Source: Cubamyces lactineus (taxonomy: Eukaryota; Basidiomycota; Agaricomycetes; Polyporales; Polyporaceae). From it: a DNA stretch of 64,000 nt. Under the pieces are notes generated by a model that was not told the DNA's origin, did not search any database, and saw nothing but the letters and a program-made list of their open reading frames with translations. Below, in pieces: positions 10,956-23,040 of the stretch. Each line of letters begins with the position of its first letter. Position 1 is the stretch's first letter. A program made the translations under genes and the position numbers. The DNA lies in contig JACDTU010000013.1 of the NCBI GenBank assembly GCA_022376465.1, positions 678,501 to 742,500 on the forward strand, written 5' to 3'.

Positions 10956-12909
10956 GGTGGCGGGAGGATTGCAGTCGCAAGAACTGGCAAGTATCCAATG
11001 TGGCCGGAGACCTCTTATATGTATACACGGCCTCAGGTTGACCGATTGTAACCCGATGCCGGAGAGTGGCACCGGACAGTCGGGACATCACCGGTTGTGA
11101 GTCGAACTGTACGGTGGCTTGGATGGTCACAGACGTTCGGGGTTGGGCATGCCTACCGCCGGACTGCACATGGGTCGTCCATCGTACACATGTCTGGAAG
11201 GTGTGCCTCGAAATTCGCTTGTGAAGGGTATCGGTGTGATGGACGTGTACTAGCACAGGTGTATGTGTGGCGTTAACATACGGTAGCAGGTATCCCGAGG
11301 AAGAGGATGTGAGGACCCCGAGAATGCCTGGCAGGAACGAGGGAAGGTACCTGACATCAGTGAAGAGCGTTAGAACCTAACGTGAATGACACCAAGCTTC
11401 GACTTGAGGGTTAAGAGGAAAATGCAATGAAGAAGCAAGGAGCGGATTGCTTCAACCAAACGATAGAAGGCACATTACCAGACGACAGTGTCCTGGTGTT
11501 TTGTACGATATGAATTCCCGATTTTCTGACGGAAAGTGTTGGTCATGTGTTCTTGCTGGGGATTGTGTTCGAAGTAGTACACCTGCGTAGGAATATCTTG
11601 TTCGGGTATCCCTGGCGGACCAGCGCGATGCAACGCGGTGGAGGTACATCGCATCGTGCCGGGCACTGGGTAAGGGTGTCGACAATAACGTACGTGCGTG
11701 CTTCACATTTCAGTCACGAAGCAGTTGAGTGATCTATCGTGATGCAGGAGCGAAGTGATGACGTATAGCTTCCGGTGTATGCCAGGTGGCTTTCCGAGGA
11801 TACACAGGCCATGAGCGCGGCCGTCTGACCCCGAAGGCGTGCTTGGAAGTCGACGCAAAGCCTAGAGCTACTCGTAACAAGCCGCTCCGGATCTCCACAA
11901 GCACTAGGGTAATCATTGTGATCAGAAGGATGCAACGACCCGGAGTATACCATGGCACTCCGCCGTGGTTTCGATGAACCGAGCCGAATACAGGTTAGGT
12001 ATTGACGTCTTGTCCGTCTTATCACCGGTCGGTGCAGTGATCCAGCACTGGCCAACATCGAGGCAACAGCCTATATGATACTTCAGGGAAGAACAGCCTC
12101 GGCTGGGAAGTGGTGAGGACGTACGTGCGCATCGCGTCATTCAAAGTTCGAATGCTTCCATGGCCACATTGCTACTGCTAATGTACGTTGTCAACGTCCC
12201 GTTTGCGCGCGTGTTCCTGCAACGGATCGCTACCTTCAACTTCAGGCTCGCACTGCGTTGACCGCCCTAAGCTATTCGGAAGCACAATGGTAACGGCAGC
12301 AGTAGCGATGGAAGCATGCGGCATGCATGATGGCAGCCTGACTGAAAGGTCACTAGCCACTAGTACTGTCCAGGCCGCTGGTTTGGGAGTTCGTACTCTT
12401 CATAGATATCGCTCGAACGCAACGGTAGTACTCCAGCTCAGCCTGAGCTTGAAGTGTCAAATAGTGATCGATTTTGGGAGACAACAGTCTGATGACGTCG
12501 TAAGCCGCATAGATATGATATGTAGGTCATAAGAAGCTGACGAGCCAGATATCCAGTAGCGGATGCAGTGATTATCCTTTGCGGGGAGTACTGTGGACTT
12601 TCGAGCCAACAGCTAGGCGTCCTGTTGAATTGCACTGCAGTGCCAACTGGCGCCTCCCCTATTTGGCAAGTTGGCCGTGCGCGTTTCTATACGCTCAGCG
12701 GCACCTTGGGTCTTCCGCTCTCACAGCCAGATCTACATCGTAGGAGAACGTGCATATTCAATTGCAAGAGTCACAATCTACATCTCCCTGGTCACCAAAC
12801 AATACCTGCATACCAAACACTTTCACCTTCGCGCCAGACCGCTAAGTACTATGCCCGACAGCGCCACATTCCAAAGCTAGCACGGCGAGCAGAACTCGAT
12901 CGAAAACGT
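10956..12909. other. Intergenic between the two HsbA-like genes
   Basis: This is the promoter of copy A (TATA-like element at 11013-11019) followed by about 1.8 kb in which I recognise nothing. The reading frames are short and show no family signature, and I see no remnant of a further paralogue. Confidence 0.55.
11013..11019 (-). promoter_or_regulatory. TATA box of HsbA-like copy A
   Basis: The minus strand reads TATAAGA about 58 bases before the start codon at 10955, a usual position for a core promoter of a well-expressed secreted-protein gene. Confidence 0.55.
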
Positions 12910-13900
12910 TCAAGAGTTGTACGTATTGATAGCCTGGGTGAATGTGACGTCGAGAGCGTCCTTGAAGGCGAGCACACATGACAGAAGTGAGCAGTACCAT
13001 TGCGGCAGAGCATTTGACGGCACCTACCAGCTGCCCCTTCGCCGCGTCCTCGCGCGTGGGGATGAGTCCAATAATGAGGTAAGCAAATCGCTAGATGACG
13101 GGGAGGCCAAGGTCAGAACGTCTTCCAGGTGCAGCCAACTCCGACGGAGACGAGGAGGCGACGTACATCGACGATGGCCTCCAGCGACTGGAGTGCGAGC
13201 CCAATGGGTTTTGTGAACGGCGTGCTCTGGAGTAATCCCTGGTTGAGGAAGCACAGCATTCACGAAACAAGGAACACGATTAGCGTCGGCAAGTGCCATA
13301 TTCAGGAGCCGGGGTCACGTACGTGCTTTCCGATAATAGTATCCAACAGGTCCCTGCGGCGGAGCGTGCAGAAACGTTAACAATCCATGGGCCGTGATCA
13401 GTGTGATGGGAATACTGACTGGTGCACCTGCACGAAAGTCGTCAACGCAGCGACGATGTCCTTGGCGACATCGTCCGGGAAGGGTTCGTAGTTGCCCTGT
13501 TGGCGTTGCGGCAGCGGTAAGTATGACGCTTCGAGAGCTTGATGAACGAACGGTACATACCTGCATGATCGTGTTGGTGAGGGAGACGACCGTTTGGCCG
13601 ATGTCCGTGAGGCCGCTAGCGACTTTCTGGAGGTGCATCCACGACGTCAACGTCCCATGGGCAATGCGAAAATCAGCTGCACTGGGTGACGAACAGCCGA
13701 TTGAAGAGGTGAATACTGACCGCACCCTGGACCGCAACGTTGAACGGCGTAAGGTTTTCGACGACGTCGCGCAGGTTCCTAGACTCTTGAGTGACCGTCC
13801 CGAGCCCATTGATGATCACGTCCGAGCTCTGAGCGAGGACGCTGATGGCGCCGAGCATGGCGACGCCGACAGCAGGCAGGATAGAGCTGAAGAACTTCAT
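12910..13900 (-). CDS. HsbA-like secreted protein, copy B
   Basis: The start is at 13900 on the minus strand with signal peptide MKFFSSILPAVGVAMLGAISVLAQ cut by small introns downstream. Exons read: SSDVIINGLGTVTQESRNL..., KVASGLTDIGQTVVSLTNTI, GNYEPFPDDVAKDIVAALTT, DLLDTIIGKH, GLLQSTPFTKPIGLALQSLE, RFAYLIIGLIPTREDAAKGQ and a last exon DALDVTFTQAINTYNS ending at 12910. Length and helix pattern fit the HsbA-like family. It is clearly related to the copy at 10034-10955: same leader, same Ile-(Gly/Ser)-Leu-(Ile/Val)-Pro-Thr block and the same type of final exon. The joint after the first exon (near NVAVQG) uses a weaker donor and is the least certain. Confidence 0.75.
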
Positions 13901-15010
13901 GATGGCTGCGGGAGAGGAATGGAGTACGAGCTGATGTTGGGCTTGAGTTCGACTGGACGATGGGGTCGAATGAGGGAATCGGAGGGCGAGCTGCAGGAGG
14001 TTATAAAGCTCTACCACACATAGTAGGGTGCAACGTGACGAAAACAAAGAGAGATTTCGGAATCGATCCTCGATCCCTCGGAAACCCCTACTTGCAATTG
14101 GGGTATTCAGAGGGCTAGTAAACACGCGACGTACTCATGGTATTCCCTTTCAAATCGGAGGAATTTCGAGGGCTGGTAGCGTCGGCTCTCGATGAGGAAA
14201 GCGATGCCACAACAGCCATGGAAGCAAGATGCACACAACCCGAGTAGGTAGATATCGACTCGCGCGACGAAGGATTCTTCTCAAACTTCGAGTCCCAGAG
14301 GCATCCGACAATTCGTACGAGTCTAGGTGGTTCGATGGCCTCACGACGCATAGGACTTGCTGCAGTCGGGTCAGTACGTACAAGTGGTGCCTGTACACCC
14401 ACCGGGGGCGACAACGTGACGCTGCAGGACAAGTCGCTGAGCGCGATCCGCATGAACGCATCCTTGCGCAATACCGGGCATGTATCGCGCCTTCGTTACG
14501 CCGATGGACTGATCGAAGACTCCACCTCTCAAGCAAGGTATCTTCCAAGTAGTGGGCCGCGCCCGAGCAAGACATCCTTCGCAGGGCGAGACGCGAGGCA
14601 GTAAACGCCGATACCACGGGCTGAGTGTCGAGTGTCCGCTGTCTCATTCTTCACATGCGCCGTCTTCGAAGACGTGACAGATGGGCGGCACCTGCTGCAG
14701 CTGCCGACCGCTCGTTGGGGTATGAGCGGGGTTTAGCCTCATGTAGCAGATGCAAAGAAGTCCTGTTTGAAGCAGTTAGAAGGAACCTCTCCGATCAGGC
14801 GCAGGGCTCACCTGGAATTTGTTCACAACTATGCTGGCCGCTCAATGGATGGAAGGCACCGTACGAAAACAGCTACACCACGTCCGCGTGCGAACGAGCA
14901 CAAGAACTCGCCCGCGATGGTGGGTGGACGATGAAGGTCCAGTTGCGGTACATTGATCCAAGTCTGACTTAGAACACATAAACTTACACACACGTGTACA
15001 AACGAACAGG
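13901..15010. other. Intergenic upstream of HsbA-like copy B
   Basis: Contains the copy B promoter and the 3' flank of the ABC transporter. No further gene is supported. An ACACACGTGTACA stretch with a CACGTG core lies at 14988-15000. Confidence 0.55.
14001..14007 (-). promoter_or_regulatory. TATA box of HsbA-like copy B
   Basis: The minus strand reads TTTATAA about 100 bases before the start codon at 13900, preceding a purine/pyrimidine-biased leader. Confidence 0.5.
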
Positions 15011-18000
15011 CTACCGGCGTTCGCGCACCCGGAGCCAGACCACAAATATCACCCCAAGCCCAAACCCAGCGATGTACGCGAACAGCACGAGCACGTCCCG
15101 ATAATAATTATTCGCCCCGAACCCGAACAGCTGCACGATAAATCGAAGGCCGTCAGCACTTGCATTCGTCGACTTCCCTGACTCCGTGCTATACGGACGG
15201 AACTCACCGTCTGCATGATCAGCGCCGCGGAGACGTTGACGGGCACGCCCTCGAGCGAGTCCTCGATCATCAGCCCCGAACCGACCTCGTTCACGGAGAG
15301 CGCCTCGAGCGTGTACTTGAGCGGGCAGAGCCACTGCAGCCAGCGCAGGACGGGCGGGATGTCGTTCAGGTGCACGAAGAAGCCGGCGTACGTCATCTGG
15401 TAGAGCGCTGTGAGCGCGGAGATGAGGATTGCGATGCCGCCGTTGCGGAAGAGGCATGCGAGTAGGAAGTTCTGGGCGGGGAGACGTCAGGTCAGGTGTG
15501 GATAGAGATGGATAGATAGCGAGCTTACGAAGAGGGTCATCGCGAGGGTGTAGAGGACGAGAATGAAAAGGAATTTGAAGAAGTGTGCTGCATCGGCGGC
15601 GAGGCCTGCCATCCAGTACGTGCTGCACGTTGATTAGTGTATGGTCGACATGGATGACATATGCCGGACGTACATAGATGAGACGATGATGGTCGGGATG
15701 ATTCGCAAAGGCAACACATCGAACGCAAAACGAGACAGTAGCCACGCTGTCGGACTGCAAAAGTACTGGTGAGCTGAGGTATCGCAATTTCATAGGGACG
15801 ATACAGACCTATAGTATGACGCAGACCGTTCGCGGAGGAATAGAGGTCTAATCTCTACTACATTGTACAAAGCGCTCAATGACGAGAACGCAATGAGTGC
15901 ACCCTACATAGAGGAGAGAGGATGAGCAGATCCGCCATACGTGGGGGTAGAGTAAACGTACAAGAAAGAACAGGCAGCCAACGCGAGATTGGAACCCGGC
16001 GATGGTGATGTCAGTATGGTAGTACAATCCTCCTGCACCCCAAGATCAGCAAATTGCGAGAATAGTTTGCACGAAGGATACACTCACCACAGAACACGCC
16101 CAACACACAAGCGACGGCGACATGCGCAAAGAACAACGTCTTGTCGCGTCTCAAAATCTTCCACTCGCGCCCGGACAGGACCTCCAGCTGAGTCAAGAAC
16201 GTCGCCTGATAGTCATGCGTACGGTACCACGGCCGTTTCGTCGACTCCCTTACATCCTCGATCTTGCCGTTTTCGAGCGTCAAGTTGGGTGAACGCCCCA
16301 CCAGGCCCTTCTCGACCTCGTCCGTCGACGAACCTGCCGCGCCGCTGTGCAATCCGCTGTTCGTGCCCGTGCCTGAGAGTTGGAAGAGCGCGACGGGAGG
16401 ATCGCTTGCGACTTCGAGGAGGTAGTCTGCGACGTTGTACCCTTCTTTGTATGGAATGCCACGGGAGGTGAAGTGTTCTGCTGGTGCGAACCCGCCCGGC
16501 CCCGAGTACAACGCGTGTCCATGAGCCAAAAGAAGAATTTGGTCGAATGAATGGTATAGCTGCGAACTGTTGGTTATGCTGTGAACTTCCAGCCTCTATG
16601 TGATAATGCAGCGAGAGCTTACCTAGGTTGGTGGATAGACGCAATCACCGCCGTCGGGTTCTCCGGGTCATGCGCGAGCTCATGCAGCACATTCGCGACC
16701 TTCGCCGCCGACACCGAGTCCAAGCCCGACGTCGGCTCGTCCAGTATGAGCACGTCCGGCTTCGCGACGAGCTCCAGCCCGATCGTCACGCGGCGCATCT
16801 CGCCCCCGCTGATCCCGCGCTTCTCCCCGTCGCCGATCCGGACGTGCCGCAGGTGCGCGATCCCGAGGCGGTCCATGATGTCGTCCACGCGCGCGCGCTT
16901 CTCCGAGTCGGGCACGCCCTCGGGCAGGCGGAGGCGCGCGGCGAAGAGCAGCGCCTCAGACACGGTGAGCATTGGCGGGAGCACGTCTTGTTGTGGGACA
17001 AAGCCGACGCGGGGCGTGTCCTTGCCTGGGAACGAGACGCGCCCGGTGACGCGGCCGGATTTGTGCTTTTGCGCGAGGATCTCAATGAGCGTCGTTTTGC
17101 CCGCACCGCTGGGCCCGAGGATGGCCATGACCTCCCCAGGGACGACGCGCCCGCTGACGTTGTCGAGGACGACCTTCTGGCTGTCAGCGTCTTGTCTTGA
17201 TCTGCGACGGGGGAGCCACGAGCCGCTGGAGGGCTGTGGGACGATGTAGCTGACGTCGGACCAGACGGCGGCGACTCCGCCAGAGCGGTCGAGCGCCCCT
17301 ACACCTTTCCTTCTGGCGCGGCGCTGGGATATGCATCCGAGCAGTAGGAAGAAGAGCGCGATGCCGATGAGGCCACCGACTACGGCCAAGCCAGCAATTA
17401 CACCTCCACTGAGTGACGAGCCTCCAGAAGAGCCATTCCCAGAGTCGGTGGAGTTCCCAGACAGCGTATCCAGCGTGCTCTGGGCGATACATTCGCCGAA
17501 TGTGCACCCGCTCAACGCCAGACCAGACGAGCCAAAGACTTCCTGAATGGTGTCCTGCTTGAATGCGCATGTTGCCGTACCGTTGCTGGCGGGAGGGTCG
17601 CACGAGATGCCTAGCGTACCACTCAGCGTGTTGATGATGCCTGTGAGGTCAGAGATGCTGACGGCACCACAGAAGGAGGTGCCCTTCCTGCAGGTACACC
17701 TGAGGTTCTGACACTCCCAGTCGGCACTGCCGCTCCCCGAGCCCAGGTCCTGCTTGCATGAGTCGGCGGTGCAGTAGAACTGCTCGACTCCTTCGTAGAA
17801 CAGTTGCGCATATACGGAACCGCTCGAGCCGAAGGCGGTGGTGTTCGGGAGAGGGGTGAAGGATGCATTGAGCGTCCGTAGAATAGTGAGGGTAGACTGG
17901 CCGGGGAATATAGCTTGCAGAGTCGGGTTCTATAGATGCGTTCAGCCTTTCCATCCCACATTGTGGTTTGCACTTTGATGGAAGAGAAGAGGTAATGGAA

Positions 18001-18408
18001 GCCCACAAGTACGAACCGGCGACTTCAGAGAGGGCAAATCTGGATACTCACCTGCACGTCACAGCTCATCTCGCCACCAGCATACACCCTTGGGGTGGTG
18101 CTGCACACCAGGGTATTATTTTGACCAGTGTCGACCCCGGTCAACGACCCGCTTGAGCCTTCGACGCTCGCAAAGCCGGTTTGGCATGCCTTAGCGGTTT
18201 GACAGACATTGCAGCCCGTCCCTGTCCAGCCATCTTCGCACGAGCAAGAGGTCAAGTTCGCAAACGGGGAGCCGCTCGCGAGAGGTCGACTAGAGCCCTG
18301 GAAGATGGTTCCGCCGCAAGCGGGCTGGGAACATGTTGAGCCGCCGAAGCCAGGAGGACAGGTGCAGCTGGAGCCGCTCGGCGTCCCGTAGTTCTCGCAA
18401 CTGCTCAT
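15011..18408 (-). CDS. ABCG-family transporter, Adp1-like, with EGF-like extracellular region
   Basis: Minus strand, multi-exon. In order: a Cys-rich EGF-like region (CENYGTPSGSSCTCPPGFGG, CSCEDGWTGTGCNVC), an extracellular segment with many Asn-Gly-Thr/Ser sites, one membrane helix (SGGVIAGLAVVGGLIGIALFF positions), then the ATPase domain with Walker A GPSGAGKTT, signature ISGGEMRRV and Walker B LILDEPTSGLDS, and finally a set of membrane helices ending in VIFVVWLRVRERR at 15011. This NBD-before-TMD order, preceded by an EGF-like region, is that of yeast Adp1 and basidiomycete ABCG half-transporters. The substrate is unknown. The chosen start (18408) gives no signal peptide although one is expected. 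The same frame stays open upstream without a Met, so a 5' exon is probably missing. It sits next to the terpene cluster. Confidence 0.85.
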
Positions 18409-18923
18409 AGCTGCAGCGGGGCCGTCGTAGGTAGCGCAGAGGGAGGGTGGAGGGTGTTTTGAGAGGAAACTGCGGGCATTTAAGATAAACAGCGGGATGG
18501 GCTCATTCTCACAGCTATACGCCGCTCCGGCGGGTTCTATACAAATGTGGCCAGACGGCGGCCCGGATGCTTTTCTGGGTTTGGGCGCCCCGCCCTTCCC
18601 GCCATCACCGCCTCCAACGCCGTCTGTCCCTCACCGTCGCCCGCCACCTGCCCATAGACCGACCGCAGACTCGACTTTGCTGGCTTCAACTGTAACAGCA
18701 CAGATGCTTTCTGCCCACCGACAGAAGCCCTGAACAGAGATTAGGCTTATGCCGAGACTGTTGCGGCGCGTAAACGGGCACGAGGACGCCAACTCGAAAC
18801 GTATGTTCTCAACGCCTGCACTTCTTCCATTCAAATATACGAAAACTACAGTCGCACGGGAGCCGGTGCCGCTCCTAAGGCCCAAGTTTCTGAACACGAA
18901 TCTTTCAACACCCAATCGCCATC
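18409..18923. other. Intergenic upstream of the ABC transporter
   Basis: Holds the promoter and possibly an unresolved first exon of the transporter. The frame leading into it is open without an ATG for about 70 codons. No other feature is seen. Confidence 0.5.
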
Positions 18924-20169
18924 CTACAAGCCTCGCACATGGTCCTCCACCGTCTTCCACTTCCAGTACGTCTCGCCTGGGTTGACCAAGTCGTTCGCAT
19001 TGGCCAAAGAGAAATCGGCCTTTCCCTCCCCCACAACCACGCTGCAAATGCGGAAATGACCGTGGTGAGCACCCCGTCCAATCGCCACTCCGCACGTCCA
19101 CTTACTTCAAATAGTCAAAAAAGTTCTTGCCGGGATCCTGACGGATGCTATCCTTGAGCTGTGTGAGGTCCTTGACCGTGATCTCGGCCTTGGGCACGCC
19201 CTTCACTCGCGCCATGGTGTCACGGATCTCTTCGTATGTCGTCGTCGCCCCCGCGATCCGCACTTCATCCGGCACTTTTGAGGCCGTGTCCGGTGCCAAT
19301 GCGAGAATCGCCAAGCGTGCAACAGCACGTCCAATGTCCTCCCTCGCGGTCACAGAGAGCTTCTGCTTCGACGACCCGTAGCAAAGGTAGGTGTTCTTCT
19401 CGAGGTCAATTCCCACTGTAGGAAACATGTCAGGTTTCGGTCTCGCGGCTCCATTACGATCTACTGATGACTCACTGTACGGCTGTGAACATCAATAGCA
19501 TCTCAATACACAGTAGTATCACAATGCGAGCAACAACACTCACTGTGGTCGCAAACTCCAGGAACAGGCTGGGGTACAATGCAATAACTTTACGTCCGCT
19601 CAACAGCTTTCGAGTCTCTGCAGCGATCTCCTGCTTCTCAAGCCATCCAGGGTGTTCATAGCCAGGGAAGTCGTTTATCTTATGGTCACTAGGGGAATGG
19701 CGCATGTAAGTTCAGCAATCCACTCATGCAACCACGGAACGCGTCGCCTTACGATCCAAACTCATTCAGGAAATAGACCTTGACATCGCTTCGAGCCGCT
19801 GCCTGCAAGATCGCTTGCTTGACCTCGGTCGGGCCCTGCCCGGCCAAGACGTTGACGATGACATCCACTCCCTTGAACGCCTCGTCGAGGGTGCGCGGAA
19901 GGTCTGACTCATCGAGCTTATGCAGCTCTGCGCCTTTCGCCGCGAGATCCTGGGCCGTGGCAGAGGAAGGATCGCGGGTGAGAACGCGGGCAGTGTGGAA
20001 GTTCGGCTTGAGGTCCGTCAAGAAGGCGCGGCTGATGTGTATGCCTGTGGAGTCGACCACGCGGAGCGTCAGTGTCGATCCACACGGTCGAGGGTGAAGT
20101 TCAGAACTACTCACCGAGACCTCCGGTACCACCCACGATGGCAACGCTGTACGAAGCAGTGGCAGACAT
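18924..20169 (-). CDS. NmrA-like NAD(P)-binding protein 1
   Basis: The start at 20169 encodes SVAIVGGTGGLG, the Rossmann dinucleotide-binding loop; the exons continue IHISRAFLTDLKPNFHTARV, LTRDPSSATAQDLAAKGAEL, VDVIVNVLAGQGPTEVKQAI, VKVYFLNEFGSDHK, FPGYEHPGWLEKQEIAAETR, and end with VVGEGKADFSLANANDLVNP and YWKWKTVEDHVRGL at 18924. The family (NmrA/isoflavone-reductase-like atypical short-chain dehydrogenases) includes NAD(P)-dependent reductases and NAD(P)-sensing regulators. Catalytic activity cannot be decided from sequence. It is one of three related genes flanking a P450 and a sesquiterpene synthase, so a tailoring role is plausible. A TATA-like element lies about 90 bases upstream. Confidence 0.87.
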
Positions 20170-20969
20170 GCTAGTAGATGAAGATTAACCTCAAAAATGT
20201 GAAAGAGTCGGAGTTGTTGCGTGTTCGTTGCCGGTCCCTCAGCGGTGAGTGTCTCCTATTATACCTCCAAGGTCATTTCTTCTCGCGGAATCGAAGTCCA
20301 ACGCAATCGTGGCTCCCGCGTGAGAACAGCGTCAAGCAGGCACTGCGCGCCATACTAGGCATTCAGGCTCCTTACTCAGCAGCAGAGCCTGCTTAGTATA
20401 GCTGTGCAGTGCCCAGAGATCCGAAACATGCTTGTAACACCGTACACGGGTGCAAACATGATGGTCAGTGGCAGAGCTTGCGTTCGCGTTGCATCATCTA
20501 CAGTGGAGCTGACGACTATCCAGATGTGAATTTGACGAGCAGGTGGGAACGGCGGTGATGTAAGGGCTATCCACTCGTTGTTCCGTCAGGCCGGAACGCT
20601 GAACGTCTGACAGATGCGCCTGGGAGTTGTGCAGGGTGCTATACGAGAGCGTGCGCCACAGAGCATGTTGAGCAACACTGCGATTATCAAGATCAGAGGA
20701 CTCGCTGACTTGGCAACATCGTTGAACGAAGGATGGTACGGCTATCGTGTACCCGGGCTCAACATGCTGGTACGGATAGCAAGTAGCAGAGAACATCGCT
20801 GCACTCGCGCTGCAGGTTTCTTCTCGTTGCCAAGGCACTGACCGCTAAGGCCATTACTATCCGGTACCCGTACATTCCACTTGGGCGTAACGAATGCAAA
20901 CTCCAGACCATTCAAGAGGTGCTTCGCAGACAGGTTCACGACGGCCTCTTGCCATCAGGCTGCACTACC
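20170..20969. other. Intergenic between NmrA-like genes 1 and 2
   Basis: Promoter of NmrA-like gene 1, with TATA-like TATAATA on the minus strand at 20257-20263. The remaining 700 bases show no supported gene. Confidence 0.55.
20257..20263 (-). promoter_or_regulatory. TATA-like element of NmrA-like gene 1
   Basis: TATAATA on the minus strand about 90 bases upstream of the start codon at 20169. Confidence 0.45.
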
Positions 20970-22249
20970 CTACTTTATCAGGTTCAATGCAACCATCTTC
21001 TGCAGCTCGTCGTCAACCGTCGTCCACTTCCAAAGCGACTGCCCGGGGTTCACGAGCTCGTTGATGTTCTCCTTAGAGTAGTCAATCCGCCCCTCCCCAG
21101 CAGCAACGCTGAATCACAGACGGTCAGCAGCGCGTTCCATGTCCCAGGGCAAGGATCCAAGCTACGTCCAACGACACTCACCGCACGTATAGGAACATGT
21201 TCTCGCCAGCACCCGCGTCGATCTTCTTCCTCTCTTCCTCCAAGTCGTTGCACTGGATCACACCCGGCTTGCCGGTGATTCGCACGACGCTGTCGCGGAT
21301 CTCCTCGACGCTCGCCGTTGTTCCCGCGACCCGCACTTCGTCGGAGACCTGCGCCGCCGTGGCGGGATCGACGGCCAAGACGGCGAGACGCGCGGTCGTT
21401 CGCGCGATGTCGCCCATCGACGTGAAGGTGACTCGCTGGCTCGAGGGACCGGTGCATTCGTACACGTCGCTGGGCACTTTCCACCAGTCTGCGGCGTGGT
21501 ACTATGGTTAGTACAGCTCTGGATAGTGCACCTGCGATATCGAAACTCACTGAACATCTGTAGTAGATCGGGGACTAGTGTGAGAAGGTGTGTAGAAGGA
21601 ATGTGTGATGCTGGCAACGCTTACCCCAGGGCGGAAGACGAGCTCGAGGAACGGGCAGGTGTACACTCCTATGACCTTCTTGCCACGCATGAGCGTACGA
21701 GCATGAGCTGCCAGCTTCTGCTTTGCAGCCCAGAAGCTGAGCTTATAGCCACCAAAATCGAGCCTCGGGTGGTCGCTGCGCCGCCATGCCAGAGATCAGC
21801 AACAGCTCGCCGGGGGGACAACCAAGCGTGGCACATCCGACACTCACAGTCCCCACTCGCTTAAGATATACACCTTGACGGGGCTGCGCGCGGCCGCCTC
21901 GATCACGGCGTTGCTGATCTCTTCAGGGATGAAGCCTGTGGAGAGGGTGTCGACGATCACGTCCACGCCGGCGAACGCCTCGCCGAGCGCGCTGCTCAGG
22001 TTGGCCTCGTCGAATTTGTACAAGACCGCCCCAGCCTTGGCTAGGTCCTGCGCTTTCGCAGAGGCGGGGTCGCGGCTGAGGACTCGGACTTCGGCGAAGG
22101 TGTGTTTGAACTCTTTGAGGAAGATGTTGCTCATATGTTGTCCTAGCGCAGTGTTAGTAAGCATTTTGGGCAGAGATCGGTGTCGAGAGACAACACGCAC
22201 CTAGCAGGCCAGTGCCTCCGAGGATCGCTACGACAGGCTTGACGGACAT
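20970..22249 (-). CDS. NmrA-like NAD(P)-binding protein 2
   Basis: The start at 22249 encodes MSVKPVVAILGGTGLLG (dinucleotide-binding loop). Later exons give MSNIFLKEFKHTFAEVRVLS, RDPASAKAQDLAKAGAVLYK, VDVIVDTLSTGFIPEEISNA, VKVYILSEWGL, DHPRFDFGGYKLSFWAAKQK, VTFTSMGDIARTTARLAVLA and a last exon AAGEGRIDYSKENINELVNP ... SLWKWTTVDDELQKMVALNL ending at 20970. The architecture and the length of about 300 residues match its two neighbours at 18924-20169 and 28564-29872. Likely a cytosolic NAD(P)H-dependent oxidoreductase or redox sensor; within this cluster it may reduce or rearrange a terpenoid intermediate (inference). Confidence 0.86.
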
Positions 22250-23040
22250 GATTTGCAGATGATGAACAGAAGTACGAGTGGTTGGTCGATGTAGTGCGAA
22301 AGTTCAGAGGCCTGCAGACTGACGTGGGTACGGACGTCTCTATATACCTGTACCTAGCCAACCTCCCTGAAGGCCCACAATCGCCGCGCGTCGAAGTCAC
22401 TAGCTCTCCCCCATGAGCATCCACATCCAGTCGTCCCAATTGGGAGGACCAAGGACCCTATCCGAGCGTCGGCCATAGCGTGTAGCGATTCGCTGCATTG
22501 CGCCAAAGTTCTATACTGCCGCGAGGCCGCGCAAGCGAAGTGGTATGCAGCGACGCGGACCTCGTGTGGGTCGCGCAGTTGCCCACCGAAGGTGATATCT
22601 CCGTATGGTGTGCGCGTAGACCAGGAGAAGTCGATACACCCTGCTTACCGTTGAATATGATTGACTTCAGATGGTCCAGAAAGTGTACCACGACCTTGTG
22701 CGATCATCGTCGACGACCACGTAATTCCCGATCGGGACATAACTATGGCTACTTGCCAAGTAGCTGCTGGAGCGTCTACCCCTCCGGATCTCTGTGTAGA
22801 CCGTCGCGTAAAGGCGGGCTAGTACTACCTTTGAACAAAAAGGCGCGTAGGTGTAGGGCCATCATTCTCACTGCGGATCGAGTCACTCGTTCAAATGAGG
22901 TAGTCAAACACACGTGTACATAGGATATGGAATAAGTTACTACTATACTACTGGAGAGTATTCCACGGTGGACGGAATGATTTGCGCCGAATATGCCATC
23001 GTGTAGGCAGACCATACATACCGCGCGGTCATGACGACCA
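22250..23040. other. Intergenic between NmrA-like gene 2 and the P450
   Basis: Holds the promoter of NmrA-like gene 2 and the 3' flank of the P450, with an ACACACGTGTACA stretch at 22908-22920 identical to one at 14988-15000. No gene is supported. Confidence 0.55.
22339..22346 (-). promoter_or_regulatory. TATA box of NmrA-like gene 2
   Basis: TATATAGA on the minus strand about 90 bases upstream of the start codon at 22249. Confidence 0.5.
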
